Source: Microcebus murinus
Lineage: Eukaryota > Chordata > Mammalia > Primates > Cheirogaleidae
Direction: 5' to 3'
DNA: 64,000 nucleotides
Assembly: GCF_040939455.1 (NCBI RefSeq)
Contig: NC_134108.1
Coordinates: forward strand, 17,203,501 to 17,267,500
The translations under genes were made by a program, and so were the position numbers. The notes beneath the pieces are model-generated. The model did no database searches and had not been told where the DNA came from. It saw nothing but the letters and a program-made list of their open reading frames with translations. Positions 47,120 through 57,390 of this stretch are shown here, piece by piece (the first letter of the stretch is position 1; every line of letters begins with the position of its first letter).

Positions 47120-48518
47120 TTCATTTGTCAGCATTTACTGATTTTTAAAAAATTGAAATATACATTATATACAGTGAAATATACAGATCTTAAGCATACA
47201 GTTTGAGGAGCTTTAGCAGATGCTACATTTATGTTATACACATCCAGTTAACATACGGACATGCCCAGAAAATGCCCTCATGACCTTTCTCAGTCAAATC
47301 ATGCCCCCTTAAAAAGGGGTAACCATCCATATGATACCTATAAAAACAGAGTCATTTGGTTTTCTCCAGAACTTTATATAAATTAAACCTGATAGTATAG
47401 ATACTTTTGTATCTGGTTTCTTTCATTTAGCATGTTTTCAAGAGTCTAATTTGTGTTGCATGTGTTAGTAGTTAATTCCTTTTTATTGTTGAAAAGTACT
47501 TTATTGTATGAATATAACACAATTTGTTTATACAATCTCTATTTGATAGACATTTGGATTGTTTTCAGTTTTAGACTATTATGAATGATGTTGCTACAAA
47601 GATTATTGCACAAATCTCTTATGAACATATGTTCTCCTTTCTTCTTCTCATACCTAGCAGGTGGAACTGCTTAGTCACAGAGTAGATGCATGTTTGACGT
47701 TATAAGAAACTGCCAAACTATTTTCCAAATTGGCTGCACCATTTTACACTCCCATGGGCAATTTATGAGAGTTCCAGTTGTTCCACATCCTTGCCAAAAT
47801 TTGGTGCTATTAGCCTTTTTAATTTTAGCCATTTTAGTGTTTTTACAGTGGTATTCATTTGGTTTTATTTTGCCTTTCTTTGATGACCAATAATATTGAG
47901 CAATTTTCTGTGTGATTACTGGCCATTTGTGTATTTTCCTTTTGTTAAAGTATGTTGCCCATTTTTAATTTTTTAAAATCAGGCATTTTGTCTTTGTATA
48001 ACTAGATTATAGCAGTTATTTATATATTCTAGATACAAGTCCTTTTGCCAATTTATGTATTGTAAACTTTTTCTCCCAGTGTGTGGCTTGCCTATTCATT
48101 TCTTAATTGTGCCTCCTAATGAACAGAAGTGTTTAATTTTAATAAAATCCAATTTATCGATTTTTTTTCTGTGATGATTACTAATCCTATGCCCTAGGAA
48201 ATCATGGCATGTCCCAAGGTCATGAACAGAGTCTCCTTTGTTTTCTTCTGGAAGCTTTATAGTTATAGCTTTTATGTTTAGGCTTATGATTCATCTCAAA
48301 TTAATTTTGCTGTCCAGTGTGAGATGGGGTTAGAGTTCTTTTTTTCCATATGGATATGTAGTTATGCCAACACCATTGATTGAAAAGGTTTTCCTTTCTT
48401 CATTAAATTTATTTGACACCTTGCCAAAAATTAATTGACCATATGTGTGTGGGTCTAACTCTGTACTCTCTAGTCTGTTCTGTTGATTTGTTTATCTATT
48501 TTAATGACAATACAACAG
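47120..48518 (-). mobile_element. L1M LINE, antisense, 3' UTR to ORF2 end
   Basis: Antisense L1 order: 'TATACAGATCTTAAGCATAC', 'CATATGATACCTATAAAAAC', 'GGTTTCTTTCATTTAGCATG', 'GACATTTGGATTGTTTTCAG', 'AATTGGCTGCACCATTTTAC', 'ACATCCTTGCCAAAATTTGG', 'GATACAAGTCCTTTTGCCAA' and 'CACACTGGA'-type ORF2-end text up to 'TTTATCTATTTTAATGACAA'. It is 5'-truncated at about 48518. Stops throughout; the frame at 47690-47893 is a by-product. Confidence 0.85.
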
Positions 48519-49550
48519 GCTCCTCTATCTTTGGGCCCCATTTTCCCGTGATGCAGTTTGGGAAATCCAGGGAAAAACACAGAGTGAACATGGAGTTTTC
48601 CTTCTCTCAAGGACTACAGCCCTGTGTTACCTGTTGTCTGATGTCTGACAACAGTTGCTTCATACGGACTGTCCTGCAGCAACCTCTGCACTGGGCCAAT
48701 GTCGAATCATCCCAAAGGTCAGCCTCGCTGCTTTTGGGACACCTTCCCTTACTGTGCCAGTACTACCCACGGGTCCTTCTAGGTGGATCCTGAGTTGGTT
48801 CCACTGTTTACCTCTGTCACTGCTTCTACTACAGGGTTTCCAACCCTCTGTTGTCATTTTTGTCCCATCACTGAACACGAACTCCTTGAAGTATTTGTTT
48901 TTCCATACCCCATACCAAACAGATTGCTGGCACAAGAAAAAAAAAAAACTCAAAAAATAGAGCTGTTAAATGAGTCAAGTCACTTAAATGATTTGATAAT
49001 AAAATTAGGATTCCATAAAATAAAAACACATTTCTTCACCCTGCTCTCTCTGGTTTGTCATAATTTTTAATAATGATGTGATATGTGGACAACATTAATC
49101 CTTGCATGATATGAAGCTCCCATTTTTGATGTTTTAGATGCTATCTAATGGAGTTCCATATGTGGGGAACAAGCATCTTTCTAACAATTATGTTAAAAGA
49201 AAGAGTGTCTTTCTCTAATGTCAATTTTAGTAGATATAACAAAATACATTTCTTTCAATAGAACTTAATATTCAAATCAAATAATAAAAATATGTGTAGT
49301 TATAAATAAGCATTTTATATGTAATAATAATAAAAAATAAATTTTAGCTCAATAAAGTAAAAACTTGGTTAGAATATTTTGCTTCCAATTTATGAAAATA
49401 AAGGTATTTGTTATAAAAATGCACATATTTTACTTATATATTATAATCCCCCATTAACATTTATAATGTTTATAACCTTATAAATATTATGTATTGATTT
49501 GATTCATTCTGAGGCATTATTATCAGTGCTGTTTTAAAATTAGGCTTTTA
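48519..49550. other. Unassigned block ending in an A-run, then AT-rich unique DNA
   Basis: 48519-48935 is more GC-rich than its surroundings and ends in a 12-base A-run with flanking A's (about 48939-48957). Frames of 126, 101 and 97 codons cross it on both strands without recognisable domains. It might be a retrocopy, but I see no AATAAA signal and no clear target duplication. 48960-49550 is AT-rich with nothing recognised. Confidence 0.3.
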
Positions 49551-49563
49551 AAACTAAATACTA

Positions 49564-49879
49564 GGCCGGGCGCTGTGGCTCACGCCTGTAATCCTAGCTC
49601 TTGGGAGGCCGAGGCGGGCGGATTGCTCAAGGTCAGGAGTTCGAAACCAGCCTGAGCAAGAGCGAGACCCCGTCTCTACTATAAATAGAAAGAAATTAAT
49701 TGGCCAACTGATATATATATAAAAAATTAGCCGGGCATGGTGGCGCATGCCTGTAGTCCCAGCTACCCGGGAGGCTGAGGCAGAAGGATCACTCGAGCCC
49801 AGGAGTTTGAGGTTGCTGTGAGCTAGGCTGACGCCACGGCACTCACTCTAGCCTGGGCAACAAAGCGAGACTCTGTCTC

Positions 49880-49905
<26 letters not shown>
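49564..49905 (+). mobile_element. Young full-length strepsirrhine Alu, sense
   Basis: Starts GGCCGGGCGCTGTGGCTCAC. The linker holds 'AATTAATTGGCCAACTGATA', the right arm 'GCTGACGCCACGGCACTCAC', followed by a pure A-tail of more than 25 bases. A perfect 13-bp target duplication AAACTAAATACTA lies at 49551-49563 and 49906-49918. Many CpG sites survive undecayed, so this is the youngest insertion in the window by eye. The 64-codon minus frame is a by-product. Confidence 0.97.
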
Positions 49906-49910
<5 letters not shown>

Positions 49911-49918
49911 AAATACTA

Positions 49919-50432
49919 AACCACTAACAATGTTATTTGAAATAATTGCTCTGACAAAAATCATTTAAGATTCCTTTTTAAAAATAAAAGGATGTGGCAC
50001 ATAGTACGTATTAATTCATTTTTTAATGAGTCATGTTACAATGGGTTTCTGGTGTAAATACTTTTTAATTATATAGATTATATCTATTATCTGGTGGTTC
50101 CTCTACATGGAGGGTCTTAACTCACCAGAAAGGAATCTAACAGTTCATCTTCGCACTTCACTACCCTGGCTGCTGTTGGTGTTTAGGTCATCAGGAAAGC
50201 CAAATACCAAATGAGCCTGATAATGACCTATTAAAACAGTAAATCTTTGCAGGGTACACTACCTAAGGACATTGAAAAAAAATCTTGCACATCTGTTCTT
50301 TATGTATTATTCATGGGCATTCAGTTTTTATGCTTCTATGTCTTACCCTGCATGAACATATCATATGAACTGAAATTATCATTTAGTGGAGAAATCTAGA
50401 AAAGTTCTCAATATTCATAACTTTATCATCTT
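49919..50432. other. Unique AT-rich sequence
   Basis: Nothing recognised. Confidence 0.4.
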
Positions 50433-50440
50433 TTTTAAAG

Positions 50441-50627
50441 TAGTGGTCCCCAACCTTTTTGGCACCAGGGATCAGTTTCACAGAAGATAATTTTTCCACT
50501 GACATTGGGAGGGTGGCAGGGGGTGGGCGGAGGGGTTGGGGAGGCTGAGCTCAGGCAGTGATGCGCCTGAATTCCTAACAGGCCATGGACTGGTACTGTT
50601 CCATGGCCCAGGGGTTGGGGACCACAG
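50441..50627 (-). mobile_element. MER1-type hAT-Charlie MITE
   Basis: Left end TAGTGGTCCCCAACC and right end (complement) CTGTGGTCCCCAACC form 15-bp inverted repeats. An exact 8-bp target duplication TTTTAAAG lies at 50433-50440 and 50628-50635. Interior phrases 'TTTGGCACCAGGGATCAG', 'GAGGCTGAGCTCAGGCAG' and 'CCTAACAGGCCATGGACTGG' match MER1. The orientation follows the usual MER1 consensus. Non-coding. Confidence 0.9.
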
Positions 50628-50635
50628 TTTTAAAG

Positions 50636-50920
50636 TATTCATTTACATAGTCTCAAAGTTGAGCTTTTAGTAAAAATGTAATAATTTCTCAAAATCCATT
50701 AACTTTAACATTACAAATGTTTAACATATCCTAGGATGAAATTAAATGCATTTATATGGCAGCAAGGCTTTTTATATAATGCAATATTGTGCTTGAAGAG
50801 AGTATGGTGTTAAACAATAATTAAAGAAATCATAAATCTTGTAGCAGACTATTATGAGAGGTTAAATTCTGCATAGGGTTTTTTGTAATGAGAAAATGGT
50901 TTAACTATGAGAAAAGTAAT
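50636..50920. other. Unique AT-rich sequence
   Basis: Nothing recognised. Confidence 0.4.
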
Positions 50921-50924
50921 GTTT

Positions 50925-51065
50925 ATTGAATACTTTTAAAGCTCTAAACATATTTAAATCTCACCAGCTCTCTAATTTTACTTTCTCAATAATCCTGAAG
51001 GTAGGTATTACAACCATTGCATAGTGTCACATTTATCCAAAACACACAGCAGGATTTAAATAATT
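50925..51065 (-). mobile_element. MIR SINE, antisense
   Basis: 'TTTATTGAATACTTTTAAAG', 'CTCAATAATCCTGAAGGTAG', 'GTATTACAACCATTGCATAG' and 'CAAAACACACAGCAGGATTT' are in reverse MIR order. Decayed. Confidence 0.55.
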
Positions 51066-51142
51066 AAATATTCAAATTTGTGCATGCAAATAAGTGTTAT
51101 TCATTTTAAAAAAAACACCTTGGGAGGACAGATACATATTTT

Positions 51143-51228
51143 CCATCCTTGTACTAATCAGGCCCAACCCTGCTTAGCTTCCGAGATCAGACGAGATCTG
51201 ATGTATTCAGGATGGTATAGCCATAGAC
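51143..51228 (-). pseudogene. 5S rRNA pseudogene, 3'-truncated
   Basis: The reverse complement starts GTCTATGGCTATACCATCCT and continues through the region equivalent to 'GATCTCGTCTGATCTCGGAA' (exact), 'GCTAAGCAGGGTTGGGCCTG' and 'ATTAGTACAAGGATGG'. This covers about the first 86 of 120 bases of 5S rRNA, including the internal A-box/intermediate/C-box promoter region. The final third is replaced by unrelated sequence. Several substitutions, for example where the 5S sequence has GAACGCGCCC, show it is a dead copy. Isolated, with no A-tail or target duplication seen. Confidence 0.93.
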
Positions 51229-51688
51229 CATTTTTCCAATAGTGTTGCAATTGCTCAGATATTTTGAGGAAGAATATACTCACATTGGAAGAGTGGATTT
51301 TTAAGAGTGGATTTGAACTGTAGGAACAGTGAACAATTATTAAGAGCCCAGAACAATAATGGAGTAAAGGAATAGTGACCAGTAAGCTTTCTTGTAGATA
51401 ACAGCAAACTGACTCTAAATGTGTATAGAAAGGCAAAGGGATTAGAACATCCAACAGAATGTAGTCAACTTTCACTTCTTGTACAAAATGTATGTATTCA
51501 TCCTTGTCAGAAAGGATAAAAAGTAAAATGGAAACAACCCGAATAGATACCAATAAATGTGTGTGTCTTTACACTTCCCAGTATTTTCCATCCGCACAAT
51601 AGAATGGTACCCAGTTGTCCTATGAACACTGGCATGGAGAGTGGCTATACCTGTATTTACATATATATGTATACACATTTATTTTTAA
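51229..51688. other. Unique sequence, nothing recognised
   Basis: The 131-codon minus-strand frame (51158-51553) overlaps the 5S pseudogene and has no recognisable domain. Confidence 0.4.
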
Positions 51689-51689
51689 T

Positions 51690-53000
51690 TAAGCTCATAC
51701 TTTATTAACATTTCCTTGATTTTTATTTACTGTCCTTTTGCAGTTCCAGGATCCCATCCAACACCACATCACAGTTAGTCATCACATCTCCTCAGCCTCC
51801 TCCTAGCTGGGACAGTGTCTCAGACTTTCCCTGTTTACGATCCCCTGACAGTTTTCAGGAGTGCTAGTTAAGCATCTTGTAGAATGTCCCTCAATAAGGA
51901 TCTGTCTGATGGTTTTCTCATAATCAGACTAGGATTATGGGCTTGGAGGAGTAAAAGTGCAGGGGTGAAGTTCATTTTCACCACATCCTGTCATCAACGT
52001 GACCCACCATTACTGATGCTGATGTTGATCACCTGGCATTTATTTAATACTTTAAGTTATAATCTAATACTACTTTGTTTTCTTATTCAAATTGTTTCAG
52101 CTTTGGCCACTGGAAACACTTTTGGTTGGCTGCTGTCTCTTTGACACGCCCATCACTGTCGTTGGTTTTTGTTGTTGCTGATGTTTTCTGAGCACTTCTT
52201 TACTGTCTGGTACTACAAAATGCTCTAGGCTCATCTTGTATATTTCCTGCCCCAGTCTTAGAATTGTCCATTTCTCCCACAGTCCTGGTTCCTTTTATTT
52301 GAGAATAGAATTAGAAACCCAAATCTGGCCATGGAGGAGTTTTGTTGCTTCTGGTTTCTCTCAGCTGATAAAGCAAGAAAACAGTATATGAATCTGTATA
52401 TGTACACATATGTATAAGGATTTCTATATATACATCCATATGTATCTACATTAAACTAAACATGAGTGCATAAGTGATGCAATTCTAATCCATTACCAAA
52501 GAGATCATTCTAGCTTTCTCCTCTATTATATTTTATCAACTAGACTACTATGCTTAAATATAGTCCCTTTGCATTGAGTGTTATAGTCTCTACTCATTTC
52601 CAAAGTTATTTAGGTCAGCAAATTTTCTCCCCATCCCCTTCACTGGGATTATTTCATACAATAAATTCCTTTGTCATTCTGAATTCCATCCTAAGATTCT
52701 CCAACCTCACAATAATTTTTTAATTTGCATACAATAGGAGCCACTCTTTGTCCTATAGAGTTCTAAGGGTTTTGACAAATGCATAATATCATACATAGCT
52801 TTATACAGAATAGTTTTACTGCTCTAAGAAATCCCCAGTGCTTCACTTATTCAACTTTACCCCCTCCTCAAAGCCCTGAAAATCACCAATCTGTTTGCTG
52901 TCTCTATAGTTTTGCCTTTTTCCAAAATGTCATATAATCAGAATCATAAAGAGCCAGCTTTTCAGACTGGCTTCTTTCAATTAGCAATATTCATTGGAGG
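51690..53000 (-). mobile_element. L1M (L1ME-like) LINE, antisense, 3' UTR (part 1)
   Basis: Antisense L1M 3' UTR order: 'CCTTTTGCAGTTCCAGGATC', 'GTCTCAGACTTTCCCTGTTT', 'TAGAATGTCCCTCAATAAGG', 'AATTGTTTCAGCTTTGGCCA', 'TCATCTTGTATATTTCCTGC' and 'CAGTCCTGGTTCCTTTTATT', then after 52730 the 'GTTTTGACAAATGCATAATA' and 'GACTGGCTTCTTTCAATTAG' segments. It is interrupted at about 53000 by a DNA transposon and resumes near 54100. Confidence 0.8.
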
Positions 53001-53649
53001 GGAGTTGATCATAATCCTAAAAGACATAATCCCAATCCTGAATGTCAATCCAGAAAGATCAAAATCTCAAAGATATAATTCTGGAAAAAATAATTTTAAA
53101 CAATTTAATATATTTATTTACACTTTCAGGAGGAAATCTATTTGAGAAACACATAAAAACAAGGGCACCTTACTCAATTTAATAGGCAATAATAACATAA
53201 ATGTTGGCAAGCATACTCCAGGTATACTAACAACATGGGTTTAACAATCATGAGCAGAGGAACTGTATTCATAAAGAAATAGGACAAAAAGGGAAACGTA
53301 TAAGCGCATATCACTATGGTTGGTAATTGTGGGCACCCAGCTTTATAATTGCAGTCATTTGAAACACCGTGAAGAACAACCTAAATCATTTGTTGAGATG
53401 GATCAAAAACTTCAATGGGTCACCACCACATATGCAGTCACCCAAGGAGCCAAGATCTTGAGAAATTTTATCTTTCACAAATACAGATGTAAAAAATTAT
53501 ATTATATACAAACTTAAACTGGGTATGTTGATTCCAGGCATTTTTCCTCCTATATTTGTTTCTGTAATTAAAAACCCCTACCATTCTTGGTACATTTTCC
53601 AATAAAAATGTATAAAAAGGACATTTCTTCACTTATCGAGGAAGTTTCA

Positions 53650-53975
53650 ATGATTTTATGTGCATGCACAATGCTTACAGGCAAAGTCAATGTGATAATG
53701 TATTTTCCTGCAGTCATGTTTCTGATGTTTCTGATGAGCTGGGACAGATGAAAAGTCTGTCCCAGCTCTCAGAGACAGACAAAGGTGCCTTCTGCATTTG
53801 TTCTCTACAGACCCCTGGCCAATTGGATGGTGCTTGCCAACATGAGGGCAGACCTTCCCCATCTAGTTCACTCAGACTCACACAGTCATCTCTGGAAACA
53901 CCCTCACCCCCCAAAATGCTTTAATAAGTATTTTTTAATTCAGTCAAGTTGACACCTAAAATTAAATTCACAAGT
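53650..53975 (-). mobile_element. LTR-like repeat inside the DNA transposon
   Basis: Read on the minus strand it contains 'GGTGTCAACTTGACTG', 'GTGAGGGTGTTTCCAGAGAT', 'GCACCATCCAATTGGCC' and 'GAGAGCTGGGACAGACTTTT', phrases of a common mammalian LTR family (starts TGTGATGGTTAATTTTATGT in intact copies). Edges are approximate and the class (MaLR/ERVL) is tentative. A strong hairpin lies within it. Confidence 0.5.
53726..53777 (+). other. 22-bp hairpin, pre-miRNA-like in shape
   Basis: The 5' arm 53726-53748 and 3' arm 53756-53777 pair over 22 base pairs, with one bulged T (53735) and one G-T wobble, around a 7-base loop (TGAAAAG). The inner 13 pairs (GAGCTGGGACAGA with TCTGTCCCAGCTC) are perfect. 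It is shorter than a typical primary miRNA stem and lies in an LTR-like repeat, so expression is unproven. Confidence 0.6.
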
Positions 53976-54099
53976 ATGATTTTCAGAATTTTAGATGTCA
54001 GGGATTTTAGATTTTAGGGATTTTGATTTTTCCGGATTTTTAGCATTTGGGATTATAGCATTCAGGATTGTGTATTTCAGGATTATGATCCCAACACAC

Positions 54100-54545
54100 A
54101 TTTGAAATTCATCTATATCTTTGGATGGCTTGATAGCCCATTCCATTTTATCACTGTATAGTATGAATATTCCATCATATAGTGGTACCACTGTGTGTTT
54201 ATACATTAATCTATTGAAGGACATCTTCCAGTTTTGATGATTATGAATAAAGCAGATAGAAATATTTTAATGCCATTTTTTTGGACTTAAGTTTTCAGAT
54301 CAGGTGTATATATAGGAGCACAACTATTGGATCATATGGTTAGACTATGTTTACCTTGTAAAAAATCATCACACTTTTTTCCAAAGTAATTATATCATTT
54401 TGCATTCACACCAAGCAATGAATGAGAGCTCCTGTTGTTCTGCATTTTGGGCAACAACTGACGGTCAGTTTTTTGGATTTTAGCCATTCTAATAGGTGTG
54501 TGCTGGTACCTTATTGTAGTTTTAATTTGCATTTCTCTAATGAGA
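54100..54545 (-). mobile_element. L1M LINE, antisense (part 2)
   Basis: L1 resumes after the transposon: 'TTTGGATGGCTTGATAGCCC', 'ATCTATTGAAGGACATCTTC', 'CACAACTATTGGATCATATG', 'CTCCTGTTGTTCTGCATTTT' and 'TTTTAATTTGCATTTCTCTA'. It ends where the ORF2-proximal part would follow. Confidence 0.8.
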
Positions 54546-54973
54546 AAAACACTACACAAATCCTAGTTGAAGGACATTTTCAAAACACCTGACCAGTACT
54601 CCTCAAAACTGTTATGGGTCATCAAAAATAAGGAGAGTCTGAAAAACTTTCATAGCTCAGGGGAGCCTAAGTAGACATGACAATTAAGTATAATGTGGTG
54701 TCCTGAGGAAGAACCCAGAATAGAAAAGGATATCAGGTCGAGATCAAGGAAATCTGATGGAGTATGGACTTGAATGCTGATAATGTATCAACATTTTGCT
54801 CCTTAATTGTAATAAATCTATCAAAACATGCAAGATGTTAATAATAGGGGAAACCTGTGTGAGTCATATAGAATAGCCCTCTCATTGCAATTTTTCAGTA
54901 AATACTTTTAAAGTATTCTAAAATAAAAAGTATATTATACAAATCATCCCCCTAAAAATTAACTCTCAAAAAT

Positions 54974-54976
<3 letters not shown>
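54546..54976. other. Unique sequence, nothing recognised
   Basis: No repeat or gene identified. Confidence 0.4.

Positions 54977-55026
<50 letters not shown>
54977..55026. repeat. (AT)n microsatellite
   Basis: About 25 uninterrupted AT units, self-complementary and able to extrude as a cruciform. Confidence 0.97.
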
Positions 55027-55029
<3 letters not shown>

Positions 55030-57090
55030 CTGGGGAGAAAGGCATGAAGTGTTGCTATAAAGTTATACTACTCATCTGTGTATATGCTGGTGGTTTTTAA
55101 TGTGCCTTGAATCAAAGTTTATAAATGAAACTACTTTTCCCATTCAGTGGCAAGCATTATTACACCTCTATTAGCCAAGGGCTAATATTCATTTAGTATT
55201 TAATGTTTTCTAGAATTATTCTACAAACTTCACTCACATTCCTAACCACTATGCTACATGAACTCTTAAAAGTGACTACATAGAATAGGAAAATCTTATT
55301 TTGAAAGTATATACAGACTTTTATCCAAAAAAGGAGAGACTCCTGTAGGTATAAGTGTTGATGTCTTTCTAGATTTAAAAACAATGAGAACAACAATAAC
55401 AAAAAGCAGTCTTTTCATTTTTAGCCACACTTAACATCTAGAAATTCCAAGGGAAAAAATTACAAACATTTCATTATTAATTTTATAGTGAATTTCCTTT
55501 TCTCTATCAATATACTCCTGAATATACTATTCTAGATTCATGTATATGATATTTTATTCAAGCAAGTAGTATGCCAAACTCTTCAGTAATTCCTGTTTAT
55601 ATTTTATTAGTGGCATAAACCTGCATTCTCACCAGCTTTCAAAATAATTTTGGTAGCCTTGGTTATAAGTGTAATATGTATACTTAAATATCCATAGAGT
55701 TCGGTTTCATAAATTCTGTAAATTTATGTTTTACCCTAAATATGTTGAAAACAAAAGATTTAAAATTGTGTAAACCTTCAAGGCAGACATCTGTCAGTTC
55801 AGTGTCTGCCATTTCCAATAAACCCACCCATGCAACTCCAATTCCTTAATCAAATAGCAAGCTCAGCTGTTTGGGTTGACATCCAAGCAGACTTGTTCAA
55901 ATTATCATCTCACATTAAAAAAAAAAAAAAGCCTTATTACCATTCATCCAATTCTTATGTACCCCTCAATATAAGACAAATATGCTCCTCTTTGGTAGCT
56001 AATAAAGAGGCACAAAAGATACCATTAAATGGTCAAATGAGCCTTAATATTACTTAGCTAGTGATCATGCACTTAACTCGTTGTTTTTACTGCAAAAATG
56101 TGTTCAATAAGAATACAATGAACACTGTACAACCCAAAAACCCATGTAGCCTTTCCAAATCTTGTTTCAGAGAGGGTACTCTGTACTTGACCAAGCAGAG
56201 AGGAAAAAAAATTTCTTGCATCAGACAGAAGCAAGTACAAAGCTTTCGTATATTTGTCTCATGACAACATTTCATCTTAATACAAACTGGTCATAACAGC
56301 TACTGCAGAAAATTGCTCTCTGTTTGCTGCCACCATGGGATGCCATCATTACTGACAAGATTGAGAAACCCATCAATGACAATTCGGGACTCAGTCCAAT
56401 CATGCTATCCAAGCAATGTAAGTGGATTTTTTTTTTAGGGCTCTATTTGTGGATCTCTTTAATTCTTATTCATGTCCCCTGGTCCTTGACTTACATGAAA
56501 ATTCAATGCAATAAAGGCTTCAGCTCAACTGAATTCAATTTCAGAAATCATCAAAAAGTAAGATTGACTACCCCAGGTGAGAGAAATACACTTTGAGGAC
56601 TTTGCATCTGCACCATTTGGTGGCACTGTCCTGTCCCATCATGGAGGACATCCATTCTATTTCAAGTTAACGAGGCTTAATTCCATTTCCATGGGCAATT
56701 GGCAAGAATAAATGAGCCACCTCATTGAGGTCTTTCTGTAACAAAACTCTTTATGATTAGAGCCCACACTGCAAATTGTAGGTCCTCTCTGTGGACATGC
56801 AAATATTAATAAATCTATCAGGATAATTTTTGAAGGTTAGTTGCTTAACATTACATCACAACTTCTGGCTAAATTCCTTACACTTACAGACTTCCTGTCA
56901 TAAATGTTTTTTCTCCTCCCACGTACTTTAATGAAATTACTTAATGCTGTATGCAAGGTATTTAACCAAGACTAAAGGCAGATATCCTTGCAAATATTTC
57001 ACATGTTGGGAACTCAAAATTTTAGGAACTGCATGTGACTGCAGAGTATAGTTTTGCCATGCCTTGTAGTTACACTAGCAAGTCAGATAC
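55027..57090. other. Unique AT-rich sequence, no gene recognised
   Basis: A-run near 55917 and T-run near 56429. Frames of 60-90 codons (e.g. 56324-56596) have no recognisable domain. Confidence 0.35.
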
Positions 57091-57390
57091 ACTAGAATAT
57101 TCCAGGCCAGCTGATGCTCAGAGGCAGGACACCCTCATCCCTACTTGCTGCTTTAGAAGAGCTTACAGGAAAGGGAATGACTTCAAAAGAAATTAGAAAA
57201 AACATGAACAGCAATATAGATCTCATCAGAAAGAGCCCATCTTGTGTAATTTCGGACAAGCAAATGAAACCATGTAAACCATATATTAATAGTCTGCTGG
57301 TCCCTGCACCTGATAAAATTGTCCACATCAGCCCCTCTCCTTTAAGTAAGTTTAAAGCCAAGGCAAATACATACTTTGCCTGATAAAATT
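57091..57390. other. Two opposed 89-codon frames, no recognised protein
   Basis: A plus frame (57114-57383) and a minus frame (57092-57361) occupy the same DNA. Neither shows a known motif, and no splice or promoter context is evident. Probably chance. Confidence 0.35.

Larger units (their letters stand above)
53003..54097 (+). mobile_element. Unclassified DNA transposon with long inverted repeats, inside the L1
   Basis: The left end (from about 53003) reads TTGATCATAATCCTAAAA, and the complement of the right end reads TTGGGATCATAATCCTGAAA. The similarity runs on through internally repetitive 'AATCCTGAATG' and 'ATAATCCCAA' motifs, giving inverted repeats of roughly 70-110 bp full of AATCCC/GGGATT units. 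The host L1 resumes on both sides, so this is an insertion; the flanks (ATTCATTGG versus ACATTTGA) allow a decayed 8-bp duplication. A short frame at 53320-53517 (65 codons, containing HREEQPKSFVEMDQKLQW) might be a transposase remnant. I cannot name the family. Orientation is arbitrary. Confidence 0.65.

Noticed and set aside
57092..57383. Opposed 89-codon frames as overlapping genes
   Set aside because: No recognisable domain on either strand; most likely chance openness.
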